From the NCBI RefSeq assembly GCF_000828055.2, contig NZ_CP010523.2, positions 1,364,001 to 1,428,000 of the forward strand: 64,000 nt of DNA, given 5' to 3'. This DNA comes from Klebsiella variicola (lineage in GTDB: Bacteria; Pseudomonadota; Gammaproteobacteria; Enterobacterales; Enterobacteriaceae). Positions 1 through 9,432 of the stretch are shown here, piece after piece; position 1 is the stretch's first letter, and the number at the start of each line of letters is the position of its first letter. The notes under the pieces are model-generated. The model did no database searches and was not told the DNA's origin. It was given only the letters and a program-made list of their open reading frames with translations. Both the position numbers and the translations under genes were made by a program.

Positions 1-773
<773 letters not shown>

Positions 774-783
774 CTAACAGGGA

Positions 784-799
784 AAGCAAACGTTTGCGA
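784..799. promoter_or_regulatory. PurR operator upstream of purM
   Basis: AAGCAAACGTTTGCGA matches the PurR consensus ACGCAAACGTTTGCGT at 14 of 16 positions and is palindromic about 791/792. It lies 59 bp upstream of the purM start, as expected for purine repression of purMN. The same interval holds the bglK upstream sites, so the two divergent units share a 263 bp region. Confidence 0.85.
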
Positions 800-862
800 G
801 CCTGCTTTACAGTCGGCGTGAAACAGCGGATGGATGGTCAAATTTGATACTGCTCACGAAAA

Positions 863-876
863 TGAAACCGGGTACA
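863..876. promoter_or_regulatory. Candidate LacI-family (AscG-like) operator, distal
   Basis: TGAAACCGGGTACA matches the palindrome TGAAACCGGTTTCA, which I recall as the AscG target for beta-glucoside genes, at 12 of 14 positions. It is 57 bp upstream of a better copy at 920-933. Both precede the kinase/6-phospho-beta-glucosidase pair. The regulator itself is not in this window. Confidence 0.5.
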
Positions 877-919
877 GTCTTGTGCTTGCCTCAGCGTAAA
901 GGAATCCTCATCATAAAAC

Positions 920-933
920 TGAAACCGGTTTCT
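920..933. promoter_or_regulatory. Candidate LacI-family (AscG-like) operator, proximal
   Basis: TGAAACCGGTTTCT matches TGAAACCGGTTTCA at 13 of 14 positions and sits 56 bp before the bglK start codon. With the copy at 863-876 it forms a two-operator arrangement that could support looping. Assignment to an AscG-type repressor is inferred from the palindrome and from the beta-glucoside function of the genes. Confidence 0.62.
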
Positions 934-988
934 GTGTTGGTTTGCCACGCATTTTGCCAGTGATTGACGCTGGTCAGGAGAGGGATGA

Positions 989-1882
989 ATGAAAATTGCG
1001 GCATTTGATATCGGTGGCACCGCATTAAAGATGGGCGTGATGACCCGCGATGGCAGGCTACTGGAAAGCGCGAAGCAGTCGATCAATGACAGCGATGGCG
1101 ATCATATCTTACAGGTAATGCTGTCATGGCTGGCGGCCCACCCGTCGTGTGAAGGGGTAGCCATCAGCGCGCCAGGCTATGTTGAGCCGCACAGCGGCTT
1201 TATCACCATGGGCGGCGCTATTCGTCGATTTGATAACTTCGCCATGAAAGCATGGCTTGAAGCCCGGACCGGACTGCCGGTCTCAGTTGAAAATGATGCC
1301 AACTGTGTGCTGCTGGCCGAGCGCTGGCAGGGCAAAGCGGCGGAAATGGCCAATTTTCTGGTACTCACCATTGGCACCGGCATTGGTGGGGCGATTTATT
1401 GCCATCATCAGTTGGTTCACGGGGCGCGTTTTCGCGCCGGTGAGTTCGGCTACATGCTCACCGACCGTCCCGGCGGACGCGATCCTCGTCGCTATTCGAT
1501 GAATGAGAACTGCACCCTCAGAGTGCTGCGCCATCGCTATGCGGAACATATCGCTGCGCCGCTGGAGAGCGTGACAGGCGAAATGATTTTTGACCGCTAT
1601 GACGCCGGCGACCCGGTTTGCCAGCGTCTGGTCGCCGAGTTCTTCAATGGCCTGGGCCATGGCCTTTATAACCTCGTTAATATCTTCGATCCGCAGACCA
1701 TTTTTATCGGCGGCGGCATTGTGGAACGTCCAGGATTTCTGGCGCTGCTGCGCCAGCATCTGGCCTGGTTTGGCATTGCCGACTATCTCGATACCGTCAG
1801 TCACGGCAACGATGCCGGCCTGATTGGCGCGGTTTACCATTTCAATCAGCACTATCGTTCGCCTGGCGACGATCGACATTAG
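989..1882 (+). CDS. bglK: ROK-family beta-glucoside kinase (BglK-like)
   Basis: Predicted to use ATP to phosphorylate non-phosphorylated beta-glucosides such as cellobiose at the 6-position in the cytosol, feeding the next gene. The 297 residues start with the ATP-binding motif AFDIGGTALKMGV and carry IENDAN-type and TIGTGIGGAI motifs of sugar kinases, plus the RFRAGEFGYM segment of BglK. The Cys-rich zinc motif of most ROK kinases is missing, which seems to be normal for the BglK branch. AGGAGAGGG precedes ATG 989. The gene is 9 nt upstream of the GH1 gene and clearly in one operon with it. Klebsiella may have more than one BglK-like kinase, and I cannot say whether this is the characterised one. 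Confidence 0.82.
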   Translation: MKIAAFDIGGTALKMGVMTRDGRLLESAKQSINDSDGDHILQVMLSWLAAHPSCEGVAISAPGYVEPHSGFITMGGAIRRFDNFAMKAWLEARTGLPVSVENDANCVLLAERWQGKAAEMANFLVLTIGTGIGGAIYCHHQLVHGARFRAGEFGYMLTDRPGGRDPRRYSMNENCTLRVLRHRYAEHIAAPLESVTGEMIFDRYDAGDPVCQRLVAEFFNGLGHGLYNLVNIFDPQTIFIGGGIVERPGFLALLRQHLAWFGIADYLDTVSHGNDAGLIGAVYHFNQHYRSPGDDRH

Positions 1883-3355
<1,473 letters not shown>

Positions 3356-3403
3356 AATACACGTAGGCCCGCGTAAGCGTATGGACTGCACCCCGCACCC
3401 AAG

Positions 3404-3428
3404 CCGGAGCCTTGCCTCCGGTTTTTTT
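3404..3428 (+). terminator. Rho-independent terminator after the bglK operon
   Basis: CCGGAG (3404-3409), a 6-nt loop and CTCCGG (3416-3421) are followed by seven T residues. It closes the bglK-glycosidase unit before the upp promoter. Confidence 0.85.
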
Positions 3429-3494
3429 GTCTCTAAATCACTTTGCTTGATATACGTCAAGCAAGATGGGTATGGCACAATCCGCAAAAAGCGG

Positions 3495-3517
3495 TATAAT
3501 CCCGCGATTTTTTTTGT
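3495..3517 (+). promoter_or_regulatory. upp promoter -10 and UTP-sensitive initially transcribed region
   Basis: A perfect TATAAT at 3495-3500 is followed by CCCGC and then GATTTTTTTTG. In E. coli upp, starts at G6 and A7 counted from the -10 element, with the T tract behind them, allow reiterative transcription at high UTP and so reduce upp expression. Here G and A fall at exactly positions 6 and 7 and are followed by eight T residues, so the same control is very likely. No clear -35 is present. Confidence 0.82.
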
Positions 3518-3542
3518 GGCCGCCCCTCAGAGGAGAAAGAGA

Positions 3543-4169
3543 ATGAAGATTGTGGAAGTCAAACACCCACTCGTCAAACACAAGCTGGGCCTGATGCGCG
3601 AGCACGACATCAGCACCAAACGCTTCCGTGAACTCGCCTCAGAAGTGGGCAGCTTACTGACTTATGAAGCCACCGCCGATCTGGCGACCGAGAAAGTGAC
3701 CATCGAAGGCTGGAATGGCCCGGTGGAAGTTGAGCAGATCAAGGGCAAGAAAATTACCGTTGTGCCTATCCTCCGCGCAGGCCTTGGCATGATGGAAGGG
3801 GTACTGGAGCATGTCCCCAGCGCGCGTATCAGCGTGGTGGGTATCTATCGTAATGAAGAGACTCTCGAGCCGGTACCTTACTTCCAGAAGCTGGTGTCCA
3901 ACATTGATGAGCGTATGGCGCTGGTGGTTGACCCGATGCTGGCCACCGGTGGGTCGATGATCGCCACTATCGATCTGCTGAAAAACGCTGGCTGCACCAG
4001 CATCAAGGTGCTGGTACTGGTGGCGGCGCCGGAAGGGATTGCCGCGCTGGAGAAAGCGCACCCGGACGTTGAGCTGTACACCGCCTCTGTCGATAAGGGG
4101 CTGAATGAACATGGGTACATCATTCCCGGTCTCGGCGATGCCGGCGACAAGATCTTTGGTACGAAATAA
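3543..4169 (+). CDS. upp: Uracil phosphoribosyltransferase
   Basis: Upp joins uracil and PRPP to give UMP in pyrimidine salvage, in the cytosol. The 208 residues are collinear with E. coli Upp; the PRPP-binding segment [10 protein letters not shown] and the C-terminal [10 protein letters not shown] are present. ATG 3543 follows AGAGGAGAAAGAGA. Longer in-frame openings upstream run through the promoter and are not credible. uraA, the uracil importer, lies 86 bp downstream past a hairpin, so uptake and salvage are co-expressed with possible attenuation between them. Confidence 0.98.
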   Translation: MKIVEVKHPLVKHKLGLMREHDISTKRFRELASEVGSLLTYEATADLATEKVTIEGWNGPVEVEQIKGKKITVVPILRAGLGMMEGVLEHVPSARISVVGIYRNEETLEPVPYFQKLVSNIDERMALVVDPMLATGGSMIATIDLLKNAGCTSIKVLVLVAAPEGIAALEKAHPDVELYTASVDKGLNEHGYIIPGLGDAGDKIFGTK

Positions 4170-4185
4170 TCGAATAACGATAAAT

Positions 4186-4213
4186 AAGCCGACTTTGAAA
4201 GTCGGCTTTTTTT
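4186..4213 (+). terminator. Hairpin with T tract between upp and uraA
   Basis: AAGCCGACTTT pairs with GAAAGTCGGCTT, followed by a run of T residues. It would terminate many upp transcripts and lower uraA expression relative to upp unless it is read through. Confidence 0.85.
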
Positions 4214-4255
4214 TGAATAAAACACACATAACTAACCATCTCAGAGGAAAACACT

Positions 4256-5542
4256 ATGACGCGCCGTGCTATCGGGGTGAGTGAAAGACCGCCGCTTTTA
4301 CAGACTATCCCGCTTAGTTTGCAGCACCTGTTTGCTATGTTTGGCGCAACGGTGCTGGTGCCAATCCTGTTCCACATCAACCCGGCCACCGTCCTGCTGT
4401 TTAACGGTATTGGTACGCTGTTGTACCTCTTTATCTGTAAAGGCAAAATCCCGGCGTATCTGGGATCGAGTTTCGCCTTTATTTCTCCAGTACTGCTGCT
4501 GTTGCCGCTGGGCTACGAAGTGGCGCTGGGTGGTTTTATTATGTGCGGCGTGCTGTTCTGCCTCGTCTCCTTTATTGTCAAAAAAGCCGGTACCGGCTGG
4601 CTGGATGTGATGTTCCCGCCGGCGGCGATGGGCGCCATCGTGGCGGTTATCGGCCTCGAACTGGCGGGTGTGGCGGCTAATATGGCCGGGCTGCTGCCAG
4701 CCGACGGTCAAGCCCCCGACAGCAAAACCATTATTATTTCGATGGTAACGCTGGCGGTGACGGTATTTGGTTCTGTGCTGTTCCGCGGCTTCCTGGCGAT
4801 TATTCCAATCCTGATTGGCGTGCTGGTGGGCTATGCGTTGTCGTTTGTGATGGGCGTGGTCGATACCACCCCGATCGCCGAGGCGCACTGGTTCGCGCTG
4901 CCGACCTTCTACACGCCGCGCTTTGAGTGGTTTGCTATCTTCACCATTCTGCCCGCCGCGCTGGTGGTGATTGCTGAGCACGTCGGGCACCTGGTGGTGA
5001 CCGCCAATATCGTTAAGCGCGATCTGATCCGCGACCCGGGTCTGCATCGTTCGATGTTTGCCAATGGCCTGTCGACGATCATCTCCGGCTTCTTCGGTTC
5101 GACGCCCAACACCACCTACGGTGAAAATATCGGCGTGATGGCGATTACCCGGGTTTACAGTACCTGGGTTATTGGCGGCGCGGCGATCATTGCGATTCTG
5201 CTCTCCTGCGTCGGCAAACTGGCGGCGGCTATCCAAATCATTCCGGTACCGGTGATGGGGGGCGTTTCGCTACTGCTGTACGGGGTGATCGGCGCCTCGG
5301 GGATCCGCGTACTGATTGAATCGAAGGTGGATTACAGTAAAGCGCAGAATCTGATCCTCACCTCCGTGATCCTGATCATCGGCGTCAGCGGCGCTAAAGT
5401 ACACATTGGCGCCGCCGAGCTGAAAGGGATGGCGCTGGCGACCATCGTGGGCATCGCGCTGAGCCTGATTTTCAAGCTTATCAGCGTCCTGCGTCCGGAA
5501 GAGGTGGTCCTCGACGCGGCGGATAGCGAAGAGGTTAAATAA
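4256..5542 (+). CDS. uraA: Uracil:proton symporter UraA (NCS2 family)
   Basis: Inner-membrane uracil importer driven by the proton gradient. The 428-residue protein is highly hydrophobic with about 14 membrane segments. It carries the family's conserved helix segment VVIAEHVGHLVVTANI and the GSTPNTTYGENIGVMA loop region that binds substrate. Length equals E. coli UraA within one residue. ATG 4256 follows AGAGGAAAACACT. It lies downstream of upp, which converts the imported uracil to UMP, and a terminator separates it from hda. Confidence 0.97.
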   Translation: MTRRAIGVSERPPLLQTIPLSLQHLFAMFGATVLVPILFHINPATVLLFNGIGTLLYLFICKGKIPAYLGSSFAFISPVLLLLPLGYEVALGGFIMCGVLFCLVSFIVKKAGTGWLDVMFPPAAMGAIVAVIGLELAGVAANMAGLLPADGQAPDSKTIIISMVTLAVTVFGSVLFRGFLAIIPILIGVLVGYALSFVMGVVDTTPIAEAHWFALPTFYTPRFEWFAIFTILPAALVVIAEHVGHLVVTANIVKRDLIRDPGLHRSMFANGLSTIISGFFGSTPNTTYGENIGVMAITRVYSTWVIGGAAIIAILLSCVGKLAAAIQIIPVPVMGGVSLLLYGVIGASGIRVLIESKVDYSKAQNLILTSVILIIGVSGAKVHIGAAELKGMALATIVGIALSLIFKLISVLRPEEVVLDAADSEEVK

Positions 5543-5552
5543 CGATCTCCTG

Positions 5553-5580
5553 ACCGGGCGGCGATCCCGCCCGGTTCTCT
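5553..5580 (+). terminator. Hairpin after uraA
   Basis: ACCGGGCG (5553-5560) pairs with CGCCCGGT (5568-5575), followed by the weak tract TCTCT. It probably marks the end of the upp-uraA transcript. Confidence 0.6.
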
Positions 5581-5640
5581 CCTGACCTAAATCTGTGGTA
5601 AACTCTCCGCGTTTTTCTGTAAGCCTATGTTGAGGTCCAT

Positions 5641-6342
5641 CTGAACGCACCGGCACAGCTCTCTTTGCCACTGTATCTTCCTGACGACGAAACCTTCGCA
5701 AGTTTCTGGCCGGGTGATAATCCTTCCCTACTTGCTGCCCTCCAGAACGTACTGCGCCAGGAACACAGCGGGTACATTTATATCTGGTCACGTGAAGGGG
5801 CAGGTCGCAGCCACCTGTTACACGCCGCCTGCGCCGAGCTTTCCCAGCGCGGGGATGCGGTGGGCTACGTGCCGCTGGATAAACGGACGTGGTTTGTGCC
5901 CGAGGTACTGGAGGGGATGGAACAGCTGGCGCTGGTCTGCATTGATAATATTGAATGCGTCGCCGGGGATGAGCCCTGGGAAATGGCCATCTTTAATCTC
6001 TACAACCGGATCCTGGAATCAGGCAAAACCCGACTGCTGATCACCGGCGATCGGCCGCCGCGGCAGCTGAATCTTGGTCTGCCGGACCTCGCCTCACGGC
6101 TGGACTGGGGGCAGATCTATAAGCTGCAGCCGCTGTCGGATGAAGACAAACTGCAGGCGCTGCAGCTACGCGCCAGACTGCGCGGCTTCGAGATGCCGGA
6201 AGACGTGTGCCGCTTCCTGCTGAAGCGGCTGGATCGCGAGATGCGCTCGCTGTTTATGACCCTCGATCAGCTGGATCACGCCTCGATTACCGCCCAGCGC
6301 AAGCTGACGATCCCCTTCGTGAAAGAGATCCTTAAGCTCTAG
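5641..6342 (+). CDS. hda: DnaA regulatory inactivator Hda (CTG start)
   Basis: Hda works with the DNA-loaded beta clamp to trigger ATP hydrolysis on DnaA, preventing re-initiation. The 233 residues from a CTG start equal the E. coli protein. The AAA+ region shows a P-loop-like [13 protein letters not shown] and an arginine finger region SRLDWGQIY. The start at CTG 5641 is chosen because there is no upstream ATG, GTG or TTG before the stop at 5620-5622, GAGGT lies 4 nt upstream, and only this start includes the clamp-binding motif QLSLPL. E. coli hda is reported to use CTG. TTG 5665 would delete the motif. The stop codon overlaps that of the convergent Rpn gene. Confidence 0.93.
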   Translation: MNAPAQLSLPLYLPDDETFASFWPGDNPSLLAALQNVLRQEHSGYIYIWSREGAGRSHLLHAACAELSQRGDAVGYVPLDKRTWFVPEVLEGMEQLALVCIDNIECVAGDEPWEMAIFNLYNRILESGKTRLLITGDRPPRQLNLGLPDLASRLDWGQIYKLQPLSDEDKLQALQLRARLRGFEMPEDVCRFLLKRLDREMRSLFMTLDQLDHASITAQRKLTIPFVKEILKL

Positions 6343-6524
6343 TCCGCCAGTGGGGCCAGCTCCTGCTCCGTCAGTCCGGTCAGATGAGCGACCAGATCGC
6401 GCGCCAGGCCACTGTGTAGCATGGCGGCGGCGATACGCTGTGCCTCTTCTTTCCGGCCTTCCTGTCGCCCCTGCGCCAGTCCCCGCTCCAGTCCCTGTTG
6501 CTCGAGATATTCCGCAATCGTCAT
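6339..6524 (-). CDS. Probable intragenic RpnS-type antitoxin (internal start in Rpn gene)
   Basis: An in-frame ATG at 6524-6522 (Met245 of the nuclease) is preceded at 6 nt by AAGGAG (6536-6531), which also encodes Lys-Glu. Translation from here would give a 61-residue protein starting [10 protein letters not shown] and sharing the Rpn C-terminus. Published work on Rpn proteins (as I recall, PNAS 2023) shows the C-terminal domain is made separately as RpnS and blocks the full-length toxin. The position and ribosome site fit that model. No expression evidence exists in the sequence itself, so this is inference from a strong internal initiation site plus family knowledge. Confidence 0.66.
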   Translation of the reverse strand: MTIAEYLEQQGLERGLAQGRQEGRKEEAQRIAAAMLHSGLARDLVAHLTGLTEQELAPLAD

Positions 6525-7256
6525 CAACGTCTCCTTATGTTGCGGCGTACGTAACGCCAGTTCGCGTATGAACTTGATCGGCTCGCGCGTATTGCCTGCC
6601 TGCACCAGATAGTGCATCAGGGCTTGTACCTGCGATTGTGTCGCCAGTCCAGTCAATAATAATTCGCTCAGCTTGTCGAGGAGCTGCGCCAGATCGCGTT
6701 GTCGAATATGTTTTTGCAGTAACTCCAGCGTTGCCATGCGCTGGTGAGTGGCAATGTCGTCATCCGGAATGATGGTAATGTCCGCCAGCGGAAACGCTTC
6801 GTGATAAAGACGGTTGGCCAGTTCCGGGGCGGCGAATTCATCGAGCCAGCGTAGAGAGTATGGGTAGGGGCTGGCCAGACCGTGGTAGAAGAGGACAGGG
6901 ATCACCAGCGGTAGTTGATCGTGACCGGCATCGAGATGACGCTGCATGGCGGCGATGGCATAGCGCATCAGACGAAAGGCCATATGCCGGTCGGGCGTGC
7001 TCTGGTGTTCGATAAGCGCATAAATATAACCGTCTCCCGCCGTGGTTTTCAGGGAATACAAAATGTCGGCATAAAAGGGGCGCAGATCGTCTTCGACAAA
7101 ATGCCCCGACTCGAGATGCAGCGTACGCAGATCGCATACTTTAAGCAGCGTTTCGGGCAGATACAGTTGCAGGAAATCGCGGGCGGTATCGGGATGGGAG
7201 AGGTAGGTTTTAAACACCGCGTCATGGGGCGTGGAGGTCGGTTTTTTCATGTTCAT
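6339..7256 (-). CDS. Rpn family nuclease (PD-(D/E)XK, formerly YhgA-like transposase)
   Basis: Rpn proteins are DNA endonucleases that promote recombination when overproduced and have been described as anti-phage toxins. This 305-residue protein has the N-terminal [20 protein letters not shown] signature and probable catalytic residues Asp64 ([11 protein letters not shown]) and Glu83/Gln85 (ALIEHQS). A C-terminal part has a separate start at residue 245. Start may be ATG 7256 or ATG 7250. The gene sits tail to tail with hda and is the only accessory gene between hda and yfgD. Base composition is close to the neighbours. No transposon ends are visible, so it is a domesticated or stand-alone gene rather than an insertion sequence. 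Confidence 0.9.
   Translation of the reverse strand: MNMKKPTSTPHDAVFKTYLSHPDTARDFLQLYLPETLLKVCDLRTLHLESGHFVEDDLRPFYADILYSLKTTAGDGYIYALIEHQSTPDRHMAFRLMRYAIAAMQRHLDAGHDQLPLVIPVLFYHGLASPYPYSLRWLDEFAAPELANRLYHEAFPLADITIIPDDDIATHQRMATLELLQKHIRQRDLAQLLDKLSELLLTGLATQSQVQALMHYLVQAGNTREPIKFIRELALRTPQHKETLMTIAEYLEQQGLERGLAQGRQEGRKEEAQRIAAAMLHSGLARDLVAHLTGLTEQELAPLAD
6447..6494 (-). repeat. Tetrapeptide repeats in Rpn/RpnS helix
   Basis: Residues 255-270 read [16 protein letters not shown]: four 12-bp units with Gly at every fourth position, inside a predicted helix. Rpn C-terminal helices are reported to carry four-residue repeats whose number varies between strains and that lie at the RpnS dimer interface. 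Confidence 0.65.
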
Positions 7257-7343
7257 CCGTCCAGTGGATTGAGCGATAGATGAACAGTAGCATCGTCCGG
7301 CGGGCGGGAGGGATTGGCGTGGAAGATCTGGAATCGGCCACGT

Positions 7344-7371
7344 AAAAAAAGCGCCGCGAAAGCGCGGCGCA
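7344..7371 (-). terminator. Terminator after yfgD (minus strand)
   Basis: On the minus strand GCGCCGCGC, a short TTTC loop and GCGGCGC are followed by seven T residues (7350-7344). It ends the bepA-yfgD transcript just past the yfgD stop. Confidence 0.85.
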
Positions 7372-7377
7372 GGTGGG

Positions 7378-7737
7378 TTAGCTTACGATCTCAAGGACCT
7401 GCTCCGGCGGGCGGCCAATACGCGCCTGGCCGCGGCTGACGACGATAGGGCGTTCAATGAGCTTAGGATTGTCGACCATCGCCTGAATCAGCGCCGCGTC
7501 GCTAAGCGCCTGGTCGGCAAGATTGAGCGATTTGTACAGATCCTCCTTCTGGCGCATGAGCTCGCGGGGGCTCTCCATACCCAGCAGCTGCAGCAGCTCA
7601 CGCAGCGTATCGGCATCCGGCGGTGTGTCGAGATAAAGCACCACCTGTGGATCGATGCCGCGGCTCTGCAGCAGGCTCAGCGTTTCGCGGCTCTTCGAGC
7701 AGCGTGGGTTATGGTAAATTGTTACCGCGTCGGTCAT
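7378..7737 (-). CDS. yfgD: ArsC/Spx-family thioredoxin-fold protein YfgD
   Basis: A 119-residue member of the arsenate reductase family. The catalytic-type motif YHNPRCSKSRET near the N-terminus contains the single key Cys, and the RPIVV...RIGRPPEQVLEIV end is typical. True ArsC enzymes reduce arsenate with glutaredoxin, but no arsenic resistance genes are nearby and the physiological role of YfgD is not settled. It starts 9 nt after the bepA stop on the same strand, so it is co-transcribed with this envelope chaperone/protease gene. A strong terminator follows. Confidence 0.9.
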   Translation of the reverse strand: MTDAVTIYHNPRCSKSRETLSLLQSRGIDPQVVLYLDTPPDADTLRELLQLLGMESPRELMRQKEDLYKSLNLADQALSDAALIQAMVDNPKLIERPIVVSRGQARIGRPPEQVLEIVS

Positions 7738-7746
7738 GGGGTCTCC

Positions 7747-9210
7747 TTACATTTTTTGATAGGGGCGGAAGCGGGCCTGCAGATCGCGTAGCTGGTCGAT
7801 ACGGGCATCGTAACGCGCCTGCTGCAGGCTACCAAGTTTCACCTGCGAGCTGGCGCTGCTGAGCAGGGAAATCGCCTGTTCCAGCTGACCGACGAGCGCC
7901 ATGCTTTCTGCCCGCGCCGCCAGCTCCTGGTCGCGATTGCCCAGCGCACCTTCCGCCTGGGCCAGCAGATCCCAGCCGTTGCCATCCTCTTTATTGGTAA
8001 AGGTATACCGGTTCAGAATGGTCGCCGCTTCCCCGGGCTGTCCACCCTGCAGTAAGGCGTTGGCCAGGTTCAGCTGCAGTACCGGATTGGTGCGCAGCTC
8101 GCGGGCGTTTTTAAGGCGATTGATGGCGTCGCTGGTTTTCTTCTGCCCGAGGTCGATATCCGTGGCCAGGTCGAGATACCAGGCATTTTGCGGGTCGGCG
8201 CTGAGCAGCGGCTGCAGCGTTTTGCGTGCCTGGTCAAAGTTGTTGCTTTCCATCGCCAGCAGAGCGCGACCATACTGGGCGGCATGCTGTTGGCGAATAT
8301 TGCCCTTATCCCAGGCGTTCAGCAGATCGGTGCCCAGCTTGTTGTCGCCGTTGGTGTACATCCCGAGGGTACGCGCCTTCGCCAGATAGAAGTCCGCTGA
8401 GGACTGTACCACCACCGGGCGCATCTGGTTGGCGCGGTTACGGGCATCGGCCAGTCGGCTTTCCGGCAGGGGGTGGGTGAGCAGCATTTCCGGCGGTCGC
8501 GTCGAGTAGCGCGACTCGTCAAGCAGTTTACCCATAAACATCGGCATAGCCTGTGGGTCGAATCCCGAGCGTTGCAGAACCTGAATGCCAATCCGGTCGG
8601 CCTCTTCTTCGTTCTGGCGGGTGAAGCTGATCATGCCCTGTTGGGTACCGGCCAGCGTCCCGGTCAGCGCCGCCATCCCGGCCTGCGGGCTGGCCATCGC
8701 CAGCAGAATCGAACCCAGGGCACCGACCCAGGTGAGCGGCGCATTGCGCTTCTGATCTTCCATCGCGCGGGCGAGATGCCGCTGCGTAACGTGGGAGATT
8801 TCGTGCGCCATGACAGAGGCCAGTTCGCTCTCATTATCAGAGTAGCGGAACAGGGCGGAGTGGAGGACCACGTTGCCGCCAAAGAAGGCGAAGGCGTTGA
8901 TTTGGTCGTTATTAATCAAATAGAAATGGAACGGGGTGCGCACTGAGTTGGCGTGTGCCACCAGACGCATGCCCAGCCCGTTGATATATTGTACCAGCAG
9001 GGGATCGTTAATCAGCGGCGCACTGCCGCGCAGCTGGCGCACATAGTAATCCCCCATCTGCATTTCCTGACCAATCGACAGCGTGCTTCCTGCAGAGGTC
9101 CCCATGTCCGGCAGCGTATCTGCGGAGTCAGCAAAAGCAGGGCCTATCGAACCCAGCGTCAGCGAGGCGATGACGGTCGCCACCAGCGTTTTCTTCAACT
9201 GCCTGAACAT
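7747..9210 (-). CDS. bepA: Periplasmic metallopeptidase/chaperone BepA
   Basis: BepA assists assembly of outer-membrane proteins such as LptD and degrades stalled ones; it works with the BAM complex. The 487 residues match E. coli. A signal peptide covers about residues 1-27 (GPAFA cleavage). The zinc-metallopeptidase motif HEISH is at 136-140 with a further metal ligand in the EEEADRIG segment near 200. The C-terminal third is TPR-like. The gene is divergent from perM across 222 bp and leads a two-gene unit with yfgD. In E. coli it belongs to the sigma-E response; I did not identify a convincing sigma-E promoter here. Confidence 0.96.
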   Translation of the reverse strand: MFRQLKKTLVATVIASLTLGSIGPAFADSADTLPDMGTSAGSTLSIGQEMQMGDYYVRQLRGSAPLINDPLLVQYINGLGMRLVAHANSVRTPFHFYLINNDQINAFAFFGGNVVLHSALFRYSDNESELASVMAHEISHVTQRHLARAMEDQKRNAPLTWVGALGSILLAMASPQAGMAALTGTLAGTQQGMISFTRQNEEEADRIGIQVLQRSGFDPQAMPMFMGKLLDESRYSTRPPEMLLTHPLPESRLADARNRANQMRPVVVQSSADFYLAKARTLGMYTNGDNKLGTDLLNAWDKGNIRQQHAAQYGRALLAMESNNFDQARKTLQPLLSADPQNAWYLDLATDIDLGQKKTSDAINRLKNARELRTNPVLQLNLANALLQGGQPGEAATILNRYTFTNKEDGNGWDLLAQAEGALGNRDQELAARAESMALVGQLEQAISLLSSASSQVKLGSLQQARYDARIDQLRDLQARFRPYQKM

Positions 9211-9432
9211 AACCTCTGTCCTGTAATGTGGGTGTGCCAGTTTGACCGATTGTGCGACGCAATGTTCCCTGGCCGCATCCCAGCGAGTTTAGCTGGCGTT
9301 GGCCGCCTTGAAAATATGATCTTCACGGCGGAGAACGGTTTGTCTGCGGCGCATCAAAAAGCGAAGTCTTTTTTGTGACATTTCGATACAATTCCCCGGA
9401 TTGTCGCCGCTTGGCCCTTCAGGGAAGGTTTT

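Noticed and set aside
6339..7256. Rpn gene as part of an insertion sequence
   Set aside because: Old annotation names such proteins transposases, but there are no terminal inverted repeats or target duplications, and the protein has a PD-(D/E)XK nuclease core, not a DDE transposase.
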